The notes beneath the pieces were generated by a model. The model was not told the origin of the DNA, ran no database searches, and saw only the letters and a list, made by a program, of their open reading frames with translations. From CAYRVF01 sp964427535 (GTDB lineage: Bacteria; Chloroflexota; Ktedonobacteria; Ktedonobacterales; JADMIN01), in assembly GCA_964427535.1 (NCBI GenBank), contig CAYRVF010000058.1:1-31568 (forward strand): a stretch of DNA of 31,568 nt. The letters are read 5' to 3'. Positions 16,145 through 24,215 of the stretch are shown piece by piece; within the stretch, counting starts at the first letter, position 1, and every line of letters begins with the position of its first letter. Made by a program: the position numbers and the translations under genes.

Positions 16145-16576
16145 ATGGATAAGCAGGACGTGCCACAACTTGTGCCCGCGCTCGAACGGACCACGCATCT
16201 GGTCGGGCTCTGGGTTGAGCGCTCGTTTCCGGAGCTGCGCCTCACCCAAGCGGAGGCGCACGTGCTCGCCTACCTCGCGCGGCATTCGCCAAGCTCCATC
16301 AACGACCTGCATCGCAGCTTCGGTCATAAGCGCTCAACGCTCACGAGCCTGCTCGACCGCCTGGAGGAGCGGGGATTGCTCAGGCGTGGGGCGCATCCGA
16401 GCTCCCGGCGTCTGGTGGGGGTGGAGCTGACCGATGCGGGCCGGGAGATCGGCGTACAGGTGAGCGCAGCCTTACGTCGCCTCGAAGACCGGGTGCTGGC
16501 GCGCGCTGGCGGGGATGTTGGCGCGTTTCTGCGGGTGATCCAGGCCCTAGAGGAGGAGCTATCGCATGAACGATGA
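16145..16576 (+). CDS. MarR-family transcriptional regulator
   Basis: This 143-residue protein has the winged-helix layout of MarR: an N-terminal dimer helix, LTQAEAHVLAYLARH (about 33-47), the recognition region INDLHRSFGHKRSTLTSLLDRLEERGLL (about 52-79), and a wing with HPSSRRLVGVELTDAGRE (about 84-101). MarR proteins are dimeric repressors that respond to small ligands. The start follows a consensus promoter so closely that the mRNA is probably leaderless. A palindrome in the promoter suggests autoregulation. The stop overlaps the start of the next gene by 11 bases, so the two are coupled. The ABC exporter downstream could be a target, but its own palindrome differs. Confidence 0.9.
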   Translation: MDKQDVPQLVPALERTTHLVGLWVERSFPELRLTQAEAHVLAYLARHSPSSINDLHRSFGHKRSTLTSLLDRLEERGLLRRGAHPSSRRLVGVELTDAGREIGVQVSAALRRLEDRVLARAGGDVGAFLRVIQALEEELSHER

Positions 16577-16961
16577 TGAGTTTGTCCGCGCATTTCTGGA
16601 TGGGTCACTGCCCGCCGGAGAGTTCCATCATCGCGACCACCTGCGCTTGACGTGGTGCCTGATCCATCAGCTCGGCGCGGCAGCGGCGGCAGACACGATC
16701 GCCACCGGGATCCAGCGGTACGCGGCGCATCACGGGCAGGCCGCGAAGTATCACGAGACGATGACGCGCTTCTGGGTCCGCATCGTCGCGCACGTTCTGG
16801 CGACACATCCCGACATCAGCACATTCGACACGCTCCTGGCGAGCTTCCCACCCCTCCTCGACAAGAGCTTGCCGTATCGACACTGGCGACGTGAGACGAT
16901 GGAGAGCCCGTCCGCACGTGCACGCTGGGTAGAGCCAGACCTGCTGCCGCTCCCCGCGTGA
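16566..16961 (+). CDS. Uncharacterised His-rich protein coupled to marR, 131 aa
   Basis: The ATG overlaps the marR stop by 11 bases (translational coupling). The 131-residue protein has FHHRDHLRLTW (about 20-30) and KYHETMTRFWVRIV (about 61-74), the fixed points of a small family I recognise only as uncharacterised. The histidine and acidic residues could bind a metal; this is speculation. It has no signal peptide or membrane segment. Constant pairing with a MarR regulator would suggest a ligand-handling or co-sensing role. Confidence 0.7.
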   Translation: MNDDEFVRAFLDGSLPAGEFHHRDHLRLTWCLIHQLGAAAAADTIATGIQRYAAHHGQAAKYHETMTRFWVRIVAHVLATHPDISTFDTLLASFPPLLDKSLPYRHWRRETMESPSARARWVEPDLLPLPA

Positions 16962-17111
16962 GAGTAGCGTGTCCGTAGCATCCGGCGCCTAAGTTGGAGG
17001 GGCGGGCGTGGCATGACTCGCCCCGTGAGCACCGCCGGGGCCATGCGCCTGCTGCCCATCCGGCTCCTGCCCGAATGGACGGTGCCCCCGCTCCCTGCGC
17101 GTGTTACACTA

Positions 17112-17128
17112 TTCAATATCTTATTGAA
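17112..17128. promoter_or_regulatory. Palindromic operator candidate before the ABC exporter
   Basis: TTCAATA-TCT-TATTGAA is a perfect seven-base inverted repeat with a three-base centre, in an AT-rich island about 65 bases upstream of the exporter start. It differs from the ATACGA half-sites at marR. No clear promoter hexamers could be fixed around it. Confidence 0.45.
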
Positions 17129-17192
17129 CTGACGACTAATTTTCAGCTCAACACTCTACCAATTGAGCCTGCCTGGGAGGATTCCTATCTCT

Positions 17193-19121
17193 ATGATGCA
17201 TGGTGGCTATGGCGGTGGCGGCGGACGATATGGGCGCATGACGCGCACGGGTGCGGGGCGTGACCTCCCGATGCGCAAGGCGGACGCCCAAACCGTGCGC
17301 CGCGTCGCGAAATCGTTTCGTCCGTATCTGCGAGAGGTGGCCGTCGTCCTTCTCGCGATTATCCTTGTGAGCGTGCTGGGGATCATCAATCCCTACATGC
17401 TCAAGTTCTCCATTCAATACGGCTTTGGTCAGCAGAACTTCAAGCTGCTCTCGCTCTTCGTCGCGGTGATGATCGTCACGCCGATTCTCAGCGGCTTGAT
17501 CGGCGTGGGCCAGACGTATCTGAATACCAGGGTCGGCCAGCAGGTGATGCGTGATCTGCGCAACACGCTCTACTCGCACCTGCAGTTCATGCCGCTGCGA
17601 TTCTTCACCGACACGCGCACTGGCGAGATTCAGTCGCGCATCTCGAACGACGTCGGCGGCGTGCAGGATGTCATCACCAACACGGCGACGTCGACCGTCT
17701 CGAACGTCACGACGGCGGTCTCGACCATCGTCGGCATGCTGTTTCTCTCGTGGCCGCTGACGCTGCTCTCACTCGGGCTATTGCCGCTCTTCCTCTGGCT
17801 GACGTACCGCGTTGGCAACGTTCGCCGTAGCGTGAGCAAAGACACGCAGGAGTCATTGGCCGAGCTCTCGGCGATGGTGCAAGAGACACTCTCGGTGAGC
17901 GGCGTGCTACTGACCAAGACGTTCGGCCGCCAGCGCTCGGAGATTAAGCGTTTCGACGACGAGAATCAGCGGCTGGTGGCGCTGCAGATCCGGCAGCAGA
18001 TGGTCGGGCGCTGGTTTATGATGCTCATCTCGACCTTCTTCTCCATCACGCCCGCGCTGGTCTACTTGCTTCTCGGCTATCTCAACTTCGGTCCTGGGCA
18101 CCACACCAGCCCGGCTGAACTGGCCGCCACTGTCGGCACACTGGTGGCCTTCACTACACTGCAGAGCAGGCTGTTCTTCCCCATCGGCTCGCTGCTCAAT
18201 GTGCAGGTCGAGTGGCAGGGCGCGTTCGCGCTCTTCGACCGCATCTTCGAGTACATCGACCTGCCACTGGAGATCGAGGACAAGCCGGGCGCGCTCAGGC
18301 TCTCGCCAGACGAGGTGCGCGGCGAGGTGACGTTCGACCACGTCAGCTTCCGCTATCGCACCGACTCCGACCGCAAGGCGCTGGACGACGTCTCCTTCGA
18401 CGTGCGGCCGGGGCAACTGACCGCGCTGGTTGGTCCGAGCGGCGCGGGCAAGACGACGATGACGTACCTCGTGCCACGGCTCTACGACGTGGAGACCGGC
18501 GCGGTGAAGATCGACGGACACGACGTGCGCGACCTGGCGCTCGAAAGCCTGGGCGAGGTGGTCGGAGTGGTCACGCAGGAGACGTACCTCTTCCATACGA
18601 GCATCCGCGAGAATCTGCGCTACGCCCGCCCCAATGCGACGGACGCAGAGCTGGAGCAGGCTGCGCGTGCGGCGGCCATCCACGAGCGCATTCTGGAGCT
18701 GCCCGAAGGCTACGACACGGTCGTCGGCGAGCGTGGCTACAAGCTCTCCGGCGGCGAGAAGCAGCGCATTGCTATCGCGCGGGTGATCCTGAAGGACGCG
18801 CGTATCCTGATTCTGGACGAAGCAACCAGCGCGCTCGATACACATTCGGAGCGGCTGGTGCAGGCGGCGCTCGACGGGCTGATGCGCGACCGGACAACGA
18901 TCGCCATCGCTCACCGTCTCTCGACGATACTCGCCGCCAACCAGATTCTCGTCGTGAACGAGGGGCGCATCGTCGAGCGCGGCACGCATGCCGAGCTGCT
19001 GGAGCGCGGCGGCCTCTACGCCCAGCTCTACAACGAGCAGTTCAGCACAGCGGTGCTCCCCGAAGTCTCGCCCGAAGACCTCGGTGAGCCTGCCGAGCAG
19101 ATGGAGATGGTGGCGGATTAA
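17193..19121 (+). CDS. ABC exporter half-transporter (permease fused to ATPase)
   Basis: The ATG at 17193 has GGGAGG about 12 bases upstream; a TTG at 17163 is less likely. The 642-residue product begins with a Gly/Tyr-rich stretch, then a six-helix type I exporter membrane domain (about 50-330), then the nucleotide-binding domain with Walker A GPSGAGKTT (414-422), Q-loop VTQETYLF, signature LSGGEKQ (518-524), Walker B ILILDEATSALD and H-loop IAIAHRLST. All catalytic motifs are intact. It would work as a homodimer, or with a partner not encoded beside it, pumping lipids, peptides or drugs out of the cell. The stop is followed after zero to two bases by a palindromic repeat. Confidence 0.93.
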   Translation: MMHGGYGGGGGRYGRMTRTGAGRDLPMRKADAQTVRRVAKSFRPYLREVAVVLLAIILVSVLGIINPYMLKFSIQYGFGQQNFKLLSLFVAVMIVTPILSGLIGVGQTYLNTRVGQQVMRDLRNTLYSHLQFMPLRFFTDTRTGEIQSRISNDVGGVQDVITNTATSTVSNVTTAVSTIVGMLFLSWPLTLLSLGLLPLFLWLTYRVGNVRRSVSKDTQESLAELSAMVQETLSVSGVLLTKTFGRQRSEIKRFDDENQRLVALQIRQQMVGRWFMMLISTFFSITPALVYLLLGYLNFGPGHHTSPAELAATVGTLVAFTTLQSRLFFPIGSLLNVQVEWQGAFALFDRIFEYIDLPLEIEDKPGALRLSPDEVRGEVTFDHVSFRYRTDSDRKALDDVSFDVRPGQLTALVGPSGAGKTTMTYLVPRLYDVETGAVKIDGHDVRDLALESLGEVVGVVTQETYLFHTSIRENLRYARPNATDAELEQAARAAAIHERILELPEGYDTVVGERGYKLSGGEKQRIAIARVILKDARILILDEATSALDTHSERLVQAALDGLMRDRTTIAIAHRLSTILAANQILVVNEGRIVERGTHAELLERGGLYAQLYNEQFSTAVLPEVSPEDLGEPAEQMEMVAD

Positions 19122-19238
19122 GGGGCCTCATCCCCCCGCCCCCTTCCCCTTGCAAGGGGAGGGGGAGCCACGAATGTGGCTATCCGCGACGAATGCCCGC
19201 CGCACGACCCTTCCCCTCTCAGGGTAGGGGGAGAGGTT
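19122..19238. repeat. Intergenic palindromic repeat, copy C
   Basis: The left arm GGGGCCTCATCCCCCC is followed by a CCCCTTGCAAGGGG palindrome (about 19147-19160), then a hairpin AGCCAC-GAAT-GTGGCT (19166-19181), then a right arm with CCCTTCCCCTCTC and TAGGGGGAGAGG. It fills the gap between the convergent ABC and DUF1772 genes, beginning right after the ABC stop. It is related to copy A at 394-528. Confidence 0.7.
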
Positions 19239-19255
19239 TTGCCTGGTGCACCGCC

Positions 19256-19714
19256 TCACCGCGCCGCTAGAGCCACGAGGAAGAGCGCGAACGCAAGAAG
19301 CGCCGCCCAGCACCGGACAGTGTCGAGCCGTTCCCAGCGTTTGACCAGCGCGTGCCAGTTCTTCGGTGGCGCATCGCGGTCCCAGGCCAGCGCGGCCTCG
19401 TTGATCGGCACAGTGCCGGTAAGCGTGACGAGGATGAACGTGAGCAAGGCCAGCAACCCCGCGCACCGGAAGCCGAATCCGGTATCCAAGCCATGCAGGA
19501 TTGTGGCGGCAGCCCCCGTGAGGAGTGTCGCCGCAAACATGATTGGTACCAGCACACGCAAACTGCGGATCAGCGCCTGACGCACCTGAATGTGCGCCCG
19601 CTCGTCGAGACTGGCGATCGGTGCTCGCACGCCATAGCGGATGACGAACTCCTCGCCCGCCAGAAGACCCGCACAGAACAGGTTCACGAGTCCCAGAATC
19701 ATCGCCGGCTGCAT
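19256..19714 (-). CDS. DUF1772 (anthrone-oxygenase-like) membrane protein
   Basis: GGAG lies six bases before the ATG. The 152-residue product has four hydrophobic segments (about 4-20, 50-75, 80-105 and 130-150). It also has the family's conserved loop, GTVPINEAALAWDRDAPP followed by a KRWERLDTVR motif before the last helix. DUF1772 proteins include anthrone oxygenases of polyketide pathways, but most bacterial members have no proven function. It lies 146 bases downstream of a TetR regulator on the same strand and is a plausible target of it. Confidence 0.82.
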   Translation of the reverse strand: MQPAMILGLVNLFCAGLLAGEEFVIRYGVRAPIASLDERAHIQVRQALIRSLRVLVPIMFAATLLTGAAATILHGLDTGFGFRCAGLLALLTFILVTLTGTVPINEAALAWDRDAPPKNWHALVKRWERLDTVRCWAALLAFALFLVALAAR

Positions 19715-19860
19715 ACGCTGCTCCTTTCCCCGTGTAGAGCGTTCTGTTTGTTCGTACAGCCAAATCGGAGGCGCCGCACAGCCAATGCGCGCCCCGTCTT
19801 GTCACTCTCAGTCTCCCCATATGTATGGATGCACAACCAGATAGGGCGACAAAGAAAGAG

Positions 19861-20472
19861 CTACGATGCTGACTTCCGTTCATTCCGGATCATGTCAAGC
19901 AACAGGTCGTATGCTCCCGTGAGGTCCGCGTCGGGCTGAGCAAGCTGCTGCAGTGCCAGACCGTCGAACGCGGCGAGCATGATCGCGGCGAGCGCGCGGG
20001 CCTGCTCCTCGTCTCTCCCCGTAAGGTCCTGGAGCGCCCGCGTGAACATCTCGCGGATATGGGCGAGCAATTCGCCGAGCACGGGCAGGAAAGTCGGATT
20101 CCGCAGGCCGAGGGCAAACAGCTCGTAGCGCAGCCGGTACCACTCTGGCTCTCGCATGGCACGCTCGCGCGAGGCGGCGACGACCGCCTCGGGAACGCGC
20201 TCCGGAGGTGTGGCGGCCCGCAGCTCCCGCATCATCTGCCCATACCGCATTCCAGCCTCGTGCAGAACCGCGACGAGCAATTCATCTTTCGAGGCGAAGT
20301 AGTAATGGAAGAGGCCAGGAGACACGCCCGCGACGTGCGCGACCTCCTTCACGGTCGCCGCCTCGTAGCCCTTCTCAGACAGCACCTGGTAGCCGGCGGC
20401 AATCAACCGCTCTCGGTTGTCCGCACGGTGCGTCCACGTCTTCGCGTTCTCTGATCGTATTTGGTTGGTCAT
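19861..20472 (-). CDS. TetR-family transcriptional regulator
   Basis: This 203-residue protein has an N-terminal TetR helix-turn-helix: RERLIAAGYQVLSEKGYEAATVKEV... with the recognition helix VSPGLFHYYFASKDEL (about 50-65). A variable helical ligand domain follows. TetR proteins are dimeric repressors released by small ligands. The ATG lies six bases after a -10 box, with no ribosome site in range, so the mRNA is probably leaderless. The next gene on the strand is the DUF1772 membrane protein. Confidence 0.9.
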   Translation of the reverse strand: MTNQIRSENAKTWTHRADNRERLIAAGYQVLSEKGYEAATVKEVAHVAGVSPGLFHYYFASKDELLVAVLHEAGMRYGQMMRELRAATPPERVPEAVVAASRERAMREPEWYRLRYELFALGLRNPTFLPVLGELLAHIREMFTRALQDLTGRDEEQARALAAIMLAAFDGLALQQLAQPDADLTGAYDLLLDMIRNERKSAS

Positions 20473-20478
20473 ACAACT

Positions 20479-20506
20479 ATATTAGCACCTCTCCATCGTG
20501 TGTCAA
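20479..20506 (-). promoter_or_regulatory. Promoter of the tetR gene, close to the start codon
   Basis: On the minus strand TTGACA is followed after 16 bases by TAATAT, with TG in the extended -10 position (TGCTAATAT). The ATG begins six bases after the -10 box, so the transcript should start at or next to the A of ATG. Confidence 0.6.
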
Positions 20507-20539
20507 GACGCGGTGTTCACGCGGGTAGCAGCCGCCACT

Positions 20540-20568
20540 TTGGTGAGGCGTAGGGGGAGAGGTGCTGC
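20540..20568. repeat. Intergenic palindromic repeat, fragment E
   Basis: GAGGCGTAGGGGGAGAGGTGCTGCC resembles the right arm of copy C (TAGGGGGAGAGG followed by a GCC-ending stretch). It ends at the stop codon of the minus-strand gene to its right. Confidence 0.35.
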
Positions 20569-21102
20569 CTACTGGTCGGCGAGGGAGGCGCGGGTGCGGC
20601 GGATGCGCAGCACGAGCACGAACCATCCCAGCAAGATCAGCAGATCGAGTTGGGGAATGTCCACGCTGGCTGGCTCAGGGCTTACGGTGCAGCGGGCGTC
20701 GCGGAGGCTGCTGGCGAGCACGTAGGTGAGCAGTGGGCGTCCTTGGGAGTCCTGCCAGCGCCAGGTGACGCTCGGGAAGCGCACCTGCTCACGCACCCAG
20801 TACACCTCGCGCCCCTCTGGCAGCGCAAGGACACCATCGCCCGTCTCAGGCGCGACGTCGAATCGCAGCGCGGGGTCAGTGGCGACCTCGGGCAGTATGG
20901 TGATGTGTCGTGCCAGCGCGCCGGTGCTCTCGAACGTCCACGCGGCGTCGCCAAACTCAGCACGCGCGGCGCCCGCACGCGCCGGCACTAGCTCCAGACG
21001 CGCTAGGACGCCGCGCGACGGACTTGCCAGCTCGTAGAGTGCGCGGGTCGGGTCTGGCCGTCGCCAGACGAGATCGCTGCCAGAGGGAGTCGAGCGGAGC
21101 AC
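20569..21102 (-). CDS. Uncharacterised protein with C-terminal membrane anchor, 177 aa
   Basis: The GTG at 21102 is chosen because AGGAGG (21112-21117) lies eight bases upstream; a GTG at 21111 would abut that site. The product starts with SDLVWRRPDPTRALYEL and continues as alternating strands (LARLELVP, AWTFES, VYWVREQVRF, VTWRWQDSQGRPLLTYV), ending in one membrane helix (LDLLILLGWFVLVLRI) and a basic tail. The pattern resembles a beta-barrel domain anchored to the membrane with the domain in the cytoplasm. I do not recognise a named family. It is on the same strand as the gene at 21267, with a palindromic repeat between them. Confidence 0.65.
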   Translation of the reverse strand: MLRSTPSGSDLVWRRPDPTRALYELASPSRGVLARLELVPARAGAARAEFGDAAWTFESTGALARHITILPEVATDPALRFDVAPETGDGVLALPEGREVYWVREQVRFPSVTWRWQDSQGRPLLTYVLASSLRDARCTVSPEPASVDIPQLDLLILLGWFVLVLRIRRTRASLADQ

Positions 21103-21125
21103 GCTACGCACCTCCTCTCTGCTCG

Positions 21126-21258
21126 GCCCCCTCTCCCTGACCTCCTCCCCCGGCTAGCGCCGAGAGCGGAGGAATGGACGCGTGTGCGCTACATGCGCCG
21201 CGTCTTTCTGGCTCCCCTCTCTCACCGTCAGGTGGGGAGGGGCTGGGGGAGTGGGCCC
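21126..21258. repeat. Intergenic palindromic repeat, copy D
   Basis: The left arm has GGCCCCCTCTCCCTGACC. The right arm, read in reverse, has GGGCCCACTCCCCCAGCCCC and then CTCCCCACCTGACGG. It lies between two minus-strand genes, 3' of the first and overlapping the leader of the second. It is the most diverged of the larger copies. Confidence 0.5.
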
Positions 21259-21266
21259 GTGACCTT

Positions 21267-21821
21267 CTACCGCTGGTAGTCGACGTCGAGCCGTTGGTCG
21301 CGGATGAACCGCTGCACCGTGCGCCCGCTCGGCACGGTGACGAGCCGGGTGGCGCGCTCACGCGAGAGCACGAAATTGAACGCCGTCGCCGAGTCATCCA
21401 CGACGGACCAGAGCGGCCGGGCGAAAATGGGCTGCACGATCTCCCAGCCTTCGGCGAGGGCCGCGCGCAGCTCGCCGAACTTCTTGCGCACGGTTGCGCC
21501 TTTTCGTGCTGTTGTGGCGGTTGAGTCCAGCGGCTCAGGAATCGGCGTTGGGGCCATCGACCGTCGCAGCGCGCGCGTGCTGAGCGCTGGTGTGCCCATT
21601 CCCGTCGCGAGAGTGGCGGAGAGCGGCGTTGTTACGGGCACCGTCTTCCGTGCGGTTGCGCGCTTCGTCGCGGCTGGCGCGACCGACCGGTGCGAGGGCG
21701 CCCGCTGGGGAACCGCATCCGCCGCTCGCGTGCGTGCGGATGCGCGGACACGCCGTGAAGGCGCGTTCGCGGGGCATGCCGGTGCTCTATCACATGTCTC
21801 GCTATTCCTGCGTTGTGCCAT
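21267..21821 (-). CDS. Uncharacterised protein with basic disordered N-terminus, 184 aa
   Basis: A strong ribosome site (GGAGGGAGG) lies six bases before the ATG. Residues 1-110 are rich in Arg, Ala, Thr, Ser and Pro with no clear fold. The last 70 residues are compact and look conserved: FGELRAALAEGWEIVQPIF, ARPLWSVVDDS, FNFVLSRERATRLVTVPSG and RFIRDQRLDVDYQR. I recognise this as a recurrent uncharacterised domain but cannot name it. The basic N-terminus might contact DNA, RNA or membrane. It follows ftsI by 44 bases on the same strand, so it may be cotranscribed with the division genes. Confidence 0.6.
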   Translation of the reverse strand: MAQRRNSETCDRAPACPANAPSRRVRASARTRAADAVPQRAPSHRSVAPAATKRATARKTVPVTTPLSATLATGMGTPALSTRALRRSMAPTPIPEPLDSTATTARKGATVRKKFGELRAALAEGWEIVQPIFARPLWSVVDDSATAFNFVLSRERATRLVTVPSGRTVQRFIRDQRLDVDYQR

Positions 21822-21865
21822 GCTCAGCCTCCCTCCGCCACGTTCTCGCTGTCCTTCTGAACAGC

Positions 21866-23698
21866 TCAGGGCGCCGTTGCCCGATCCGCATCAGGCGGAA
21901 TACCGTCATACGCAAACAAGCGCTCGGCGAGTGACCGCCAGAGCGGACCCGCCGCCTCGCCGCCGAAGATGCTCGTCTTCGGATTGTGCAGCTCGACCAG
22001 CAGCACGAACTTCGGATGCGACGCCGGGGCGAACCCGACGACCGAGGCGTTGGTTTGATCTGGGCGCGTCGCGTCGGGCGTTGACGTGCCGGTTTTTGCC
22101 GCCACGCCGTACCCCTGCACCAGATTCATCCGCGCCTCGCTCACTCGCGCCGAATCGACGAGCATCCGCGTCACGGTGCTGGCCGTCTCCGCGCTCACCA
22201 CGCGCCGCACCACATGCGGTCCCGGCGCGCTCGCTGCGCTCGTGCCCTCCGGCGCGACGCTCGCGACGATGTACGGCCGCAGCAGCACTCCGCCGGTGGC
22301 TAGCGCGTCGTACGCATCCACGACCTGCAGCGGCGTCACCTGGATGCCCTCGCCGAACGAGTTCTCGGCGGCATTTAGCTCGCGCTGGCTGTCCGACGAC
22401 GCCGGGGCGAAATAGCCGGGCTGCTCACCCGGCAGGCCAACGCCCGTCGCGCTGGTGAAGCCGAACGCTTTCAGGTAGCTCGTCAGCCGGTCGCGCCCTA
22501 CTACGCGCTCGACGCCGATGGCGCCGACGTTCGCCGAGTACTGCAGAATCTGCGTCGGCGTCTCGTAGCCGTGGCCGTTGCCATCGAAGTTCGAGATCGT
22601 CACGCCCTCCACGTTCGTCGAGCCGGTGTCGTAGACCGTCCAGTCCGGTGTGATGGCATGCGTATCGATACCCGCCGCCATCGTCATCGCCTTCAGCACC
22701 GATCCAGGGTCGTACGTATCTTGCACTGCTGGATTCTTGAAGGCGTCCGCGCTGGGCGTCTGGGCGTAATGGTTCGGGTCGAAGCCGGGCACACTCGCCA
22801 TCGCCGTGACGGCGCCGGTCTGCGCGTCGAGCACGATCACCGTTCCTTTCTCGGCGCCCATCTGTTTCACCGTCTGCGCCAGCCCCTGTTCGACCCAGTA
22901 CTGCACGTTCGCATCGATCGTCAGCCGCACGTCATCGCCAGCGACCGGCGACGTCTGCGCTTGCGCTCCACCGGCGAGCGGGTTGCCCGCCGCGTCCACC
23001 GTCGTCGTGATGCTCCCAGGCTGGCCGGCGAGCAGCGCGTTCTCGATCTGCTCGATGCCGTACTGCCCGATGCCGTCGCTCGTGCGAGTGAAACCGAGCA
23101 CCTGCGCCGCGAGCGTGCCCGCGGGGTAGACGCGCACCGCCTGTGGCAGCAGCGAGACACCCGGCACACCCACTTGCTGCAGCGCCGCCTGCACCTGCCG
23201 GGCGCGCTCCGTGCTCAGCAGCACTGGCTGGTGATCAGTGCCCTTGAGTTGCGCGTATTCGCCGGGCACGTTCACCTCCTTGAGCACGAGAGCGGCGGGC
23301 ATGTTCACAGCCGTGGCCAGGCGAGCCGCCATCGTCTGGATCGGCCCTCCCTCGCGCAGAACCAATGGGTCCACGATCACGGTGTCCTCCGTCACGCTCA
23401 ACGCCAGCACCTCGCCGTTCGCGTCCAGAATGCGACCGCGCCCGGCTGGGATACTGATCTCGCGCAGGTGCTCCTGTTTGGCCCAGCTTGCCAGCAGGGC
23501 ATGCTGCTGGATCTGCCAGTACGAGACGCGCACGCCGAGTCCGCCGAGGGAAGCCGCCAGCACCAGCAGCATCACCCCCTGACGGAACCGGATGCGCCCG
23601 CGCGCGCGCTTCTCCCAGCGCGCATGCTCGCGTTCCCGCGCGGCCGCTTCGATGCGCCGCAGTGTCTCGGTCGCTTGCAGCGTCTCGTCGAGACTCAT
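21866..23698 (-). CDS. ftsI: Septal peptidoglycan transpeptidase (FtsI/PBP2b-type penicillin-binding protein)
   Basis: The ATG at 23698 overlaps the stop of the ftsL-like gene (TGATG), a sign of coupling; an open extension to 24103 is a GC-rich read-through of the upstream gene's region. The 610-residue protein has a cytoplasmic N-terminus, one membrane helix (about 41-58), a PBP dimerisation domain (about 80-240; starting PAGRGRILDANGEVLA) and a transpeptidase domain. The three catalytic motifs are present: SxxK as S333-VL-K336, SxN as S388-A-N390, and KTG at 535-537. It cross-links peptidoglycan at the division septum. No PASTA domain is present at the C-terminus. Confidence 0.93.
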   Translation of the reverse strand: MSLDETLQATETLRRIEAAAREREHARWEKRARGRIRFRQGVMLLVLAASLGGLGVRVSYWQIQQHALLASWAKQEHLREISIPAGRGRILDANGEVLALSVTEDTVIVDPLVLREGGPIQTMAARLATAVNMPAALVLKEVNVPGEYAQLKGTDHQPVLLSTERARQVQAALQQVGVPGVSLLPQAVRVYPAGTLAAQVLGFTRTSDGIGQYGIEQIENALLAGQPGSITTTVDAAGNPLAGGAQAQTSPVAGDDVRLTIDANVQYWVEQGLAQTVKQMGAEKGTVIVLDAQTGAVTAMASVPGFDPNHYAQTPSADAFKNPAVQDTYDPGSVLKAMTMAAGIDTHAITPDWTVYDTGSTNVEGVTISNFDGNGHGYETPTQILQYSANVGAIGVERVVGRDRLTSYLKAFGFTSATGVGLPGEQPGYFAPASSDSQRELNAAENSFGEGIQVTPLQVVDAYDALATGGVLLRPYIVASVAPEGTSAASAPGPHVVRRVVSAETASTVTRMLVDSARVSEARMNLVQGYGVAAKTGTSTPDATRPDQTNASVVGFAPASHPKFVLLVELHNPKTSIFGGEAAGPLWRSLAERLFAYDGIPPDADRATAP

Positions 23699-24033
23699 CA
23701 GCGCGCCCCCCGCAGCACGACGAACTCTGGCGGCACTGTCGCCGGATCCAGGCCCATCAGGCGCGCCCGAACGTCGATGTACGAGGGGCTGCGCGCGAGG
23801 CCGAGCCGCCGGTGCAGGTCGCTGTCCTGCCGCACGAGCGCTACCTGCTGCTGCCGCAGCATCTGGAGCCGCTGGTTCGCGGCGTCCGCCGCCGAGACCT
23901 GGCCCAGGTAGAGCAGCGCGGCCAACCCGACCAACGCGACAGACCGCAGCGTGATCGCCCAGGGCTGCTCCAGCGTGCGGGCGAGCGTGCGCGCCCTCTG
24001 GCGGCGGCTGCGTGGCGACCTCGTGGACCTCAT
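23698..24033 (-). CDS. ftsL: FtsL-like division protein
   Basis: The ATG at 24033 has GGAG six bases upstream. The 111-residue product has the FtsL/DivIC layout: a very basic cytoplasmic start (STRSPRSRRQRARTLAR), one membrane helix (about 28-46; VALVGLAALLYLG) and a short outside coiled coil (about 50-80; NQRLQMLRQQQVALVRQ). FtsL proteins are poorly conserved in sequence, so the name rests on topology and on the place between rsmH and ftsI, its usual position. It would form a complex with a DivIC/FtsB partner to recruit and activate FtsW-FtsI. Confidence 0.8.
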   Translation of the reverse strand: MRSTRSPRSRRQRARTLARTLEQPWAITLRSVALVGLAALLYLGQVSAADAANQRLQMLRQQQVALVRQDSDLHRRLGLARSPSYIDVRARLMGLDPATVPPEFVVLRGAR

Positions 24034-24215
24034 CGTGTTCTCCTTCGATTGCCCTGCGAGCACGGGGATCTGCTCGACGGGACTCCGAAGGGGACCAACG
24101 CACCCGAGGTGCCGAAACGCGGTTTTCCGCGCGCTGGCGGTTATGCTTCCCGGTCGCTGTGCGGTATTCGGTTGTTCAGGTGCGCTGCACTACAGCAGGC
24201 TGAGACGGCGTGCAC

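Noticed and set aside
19715..19860. SOS-box-like CGAACAAAC near the DUF1772 gene
   Set aside because: Only one half-site matches; the second half is missing.
22571..23911. Long plus-strand open frame of 446 codons
   Set aside because: It lies antisense to ftsI, is rich in Arg/His/Ala as expected of a GC-rich shadow frame, and has no family motif. The same applies to the frames at 1593-2831 and 10818-12137.
23699..24103. N-terminal extension of the ftsI frame to 745 residues
   Set aside because: It overlaps the ftsL-like gene in another frame, is low-complexity Arg/Ala/Pro, and lacks a ribosome site; the coupled ATG at 23698 is clearly better.
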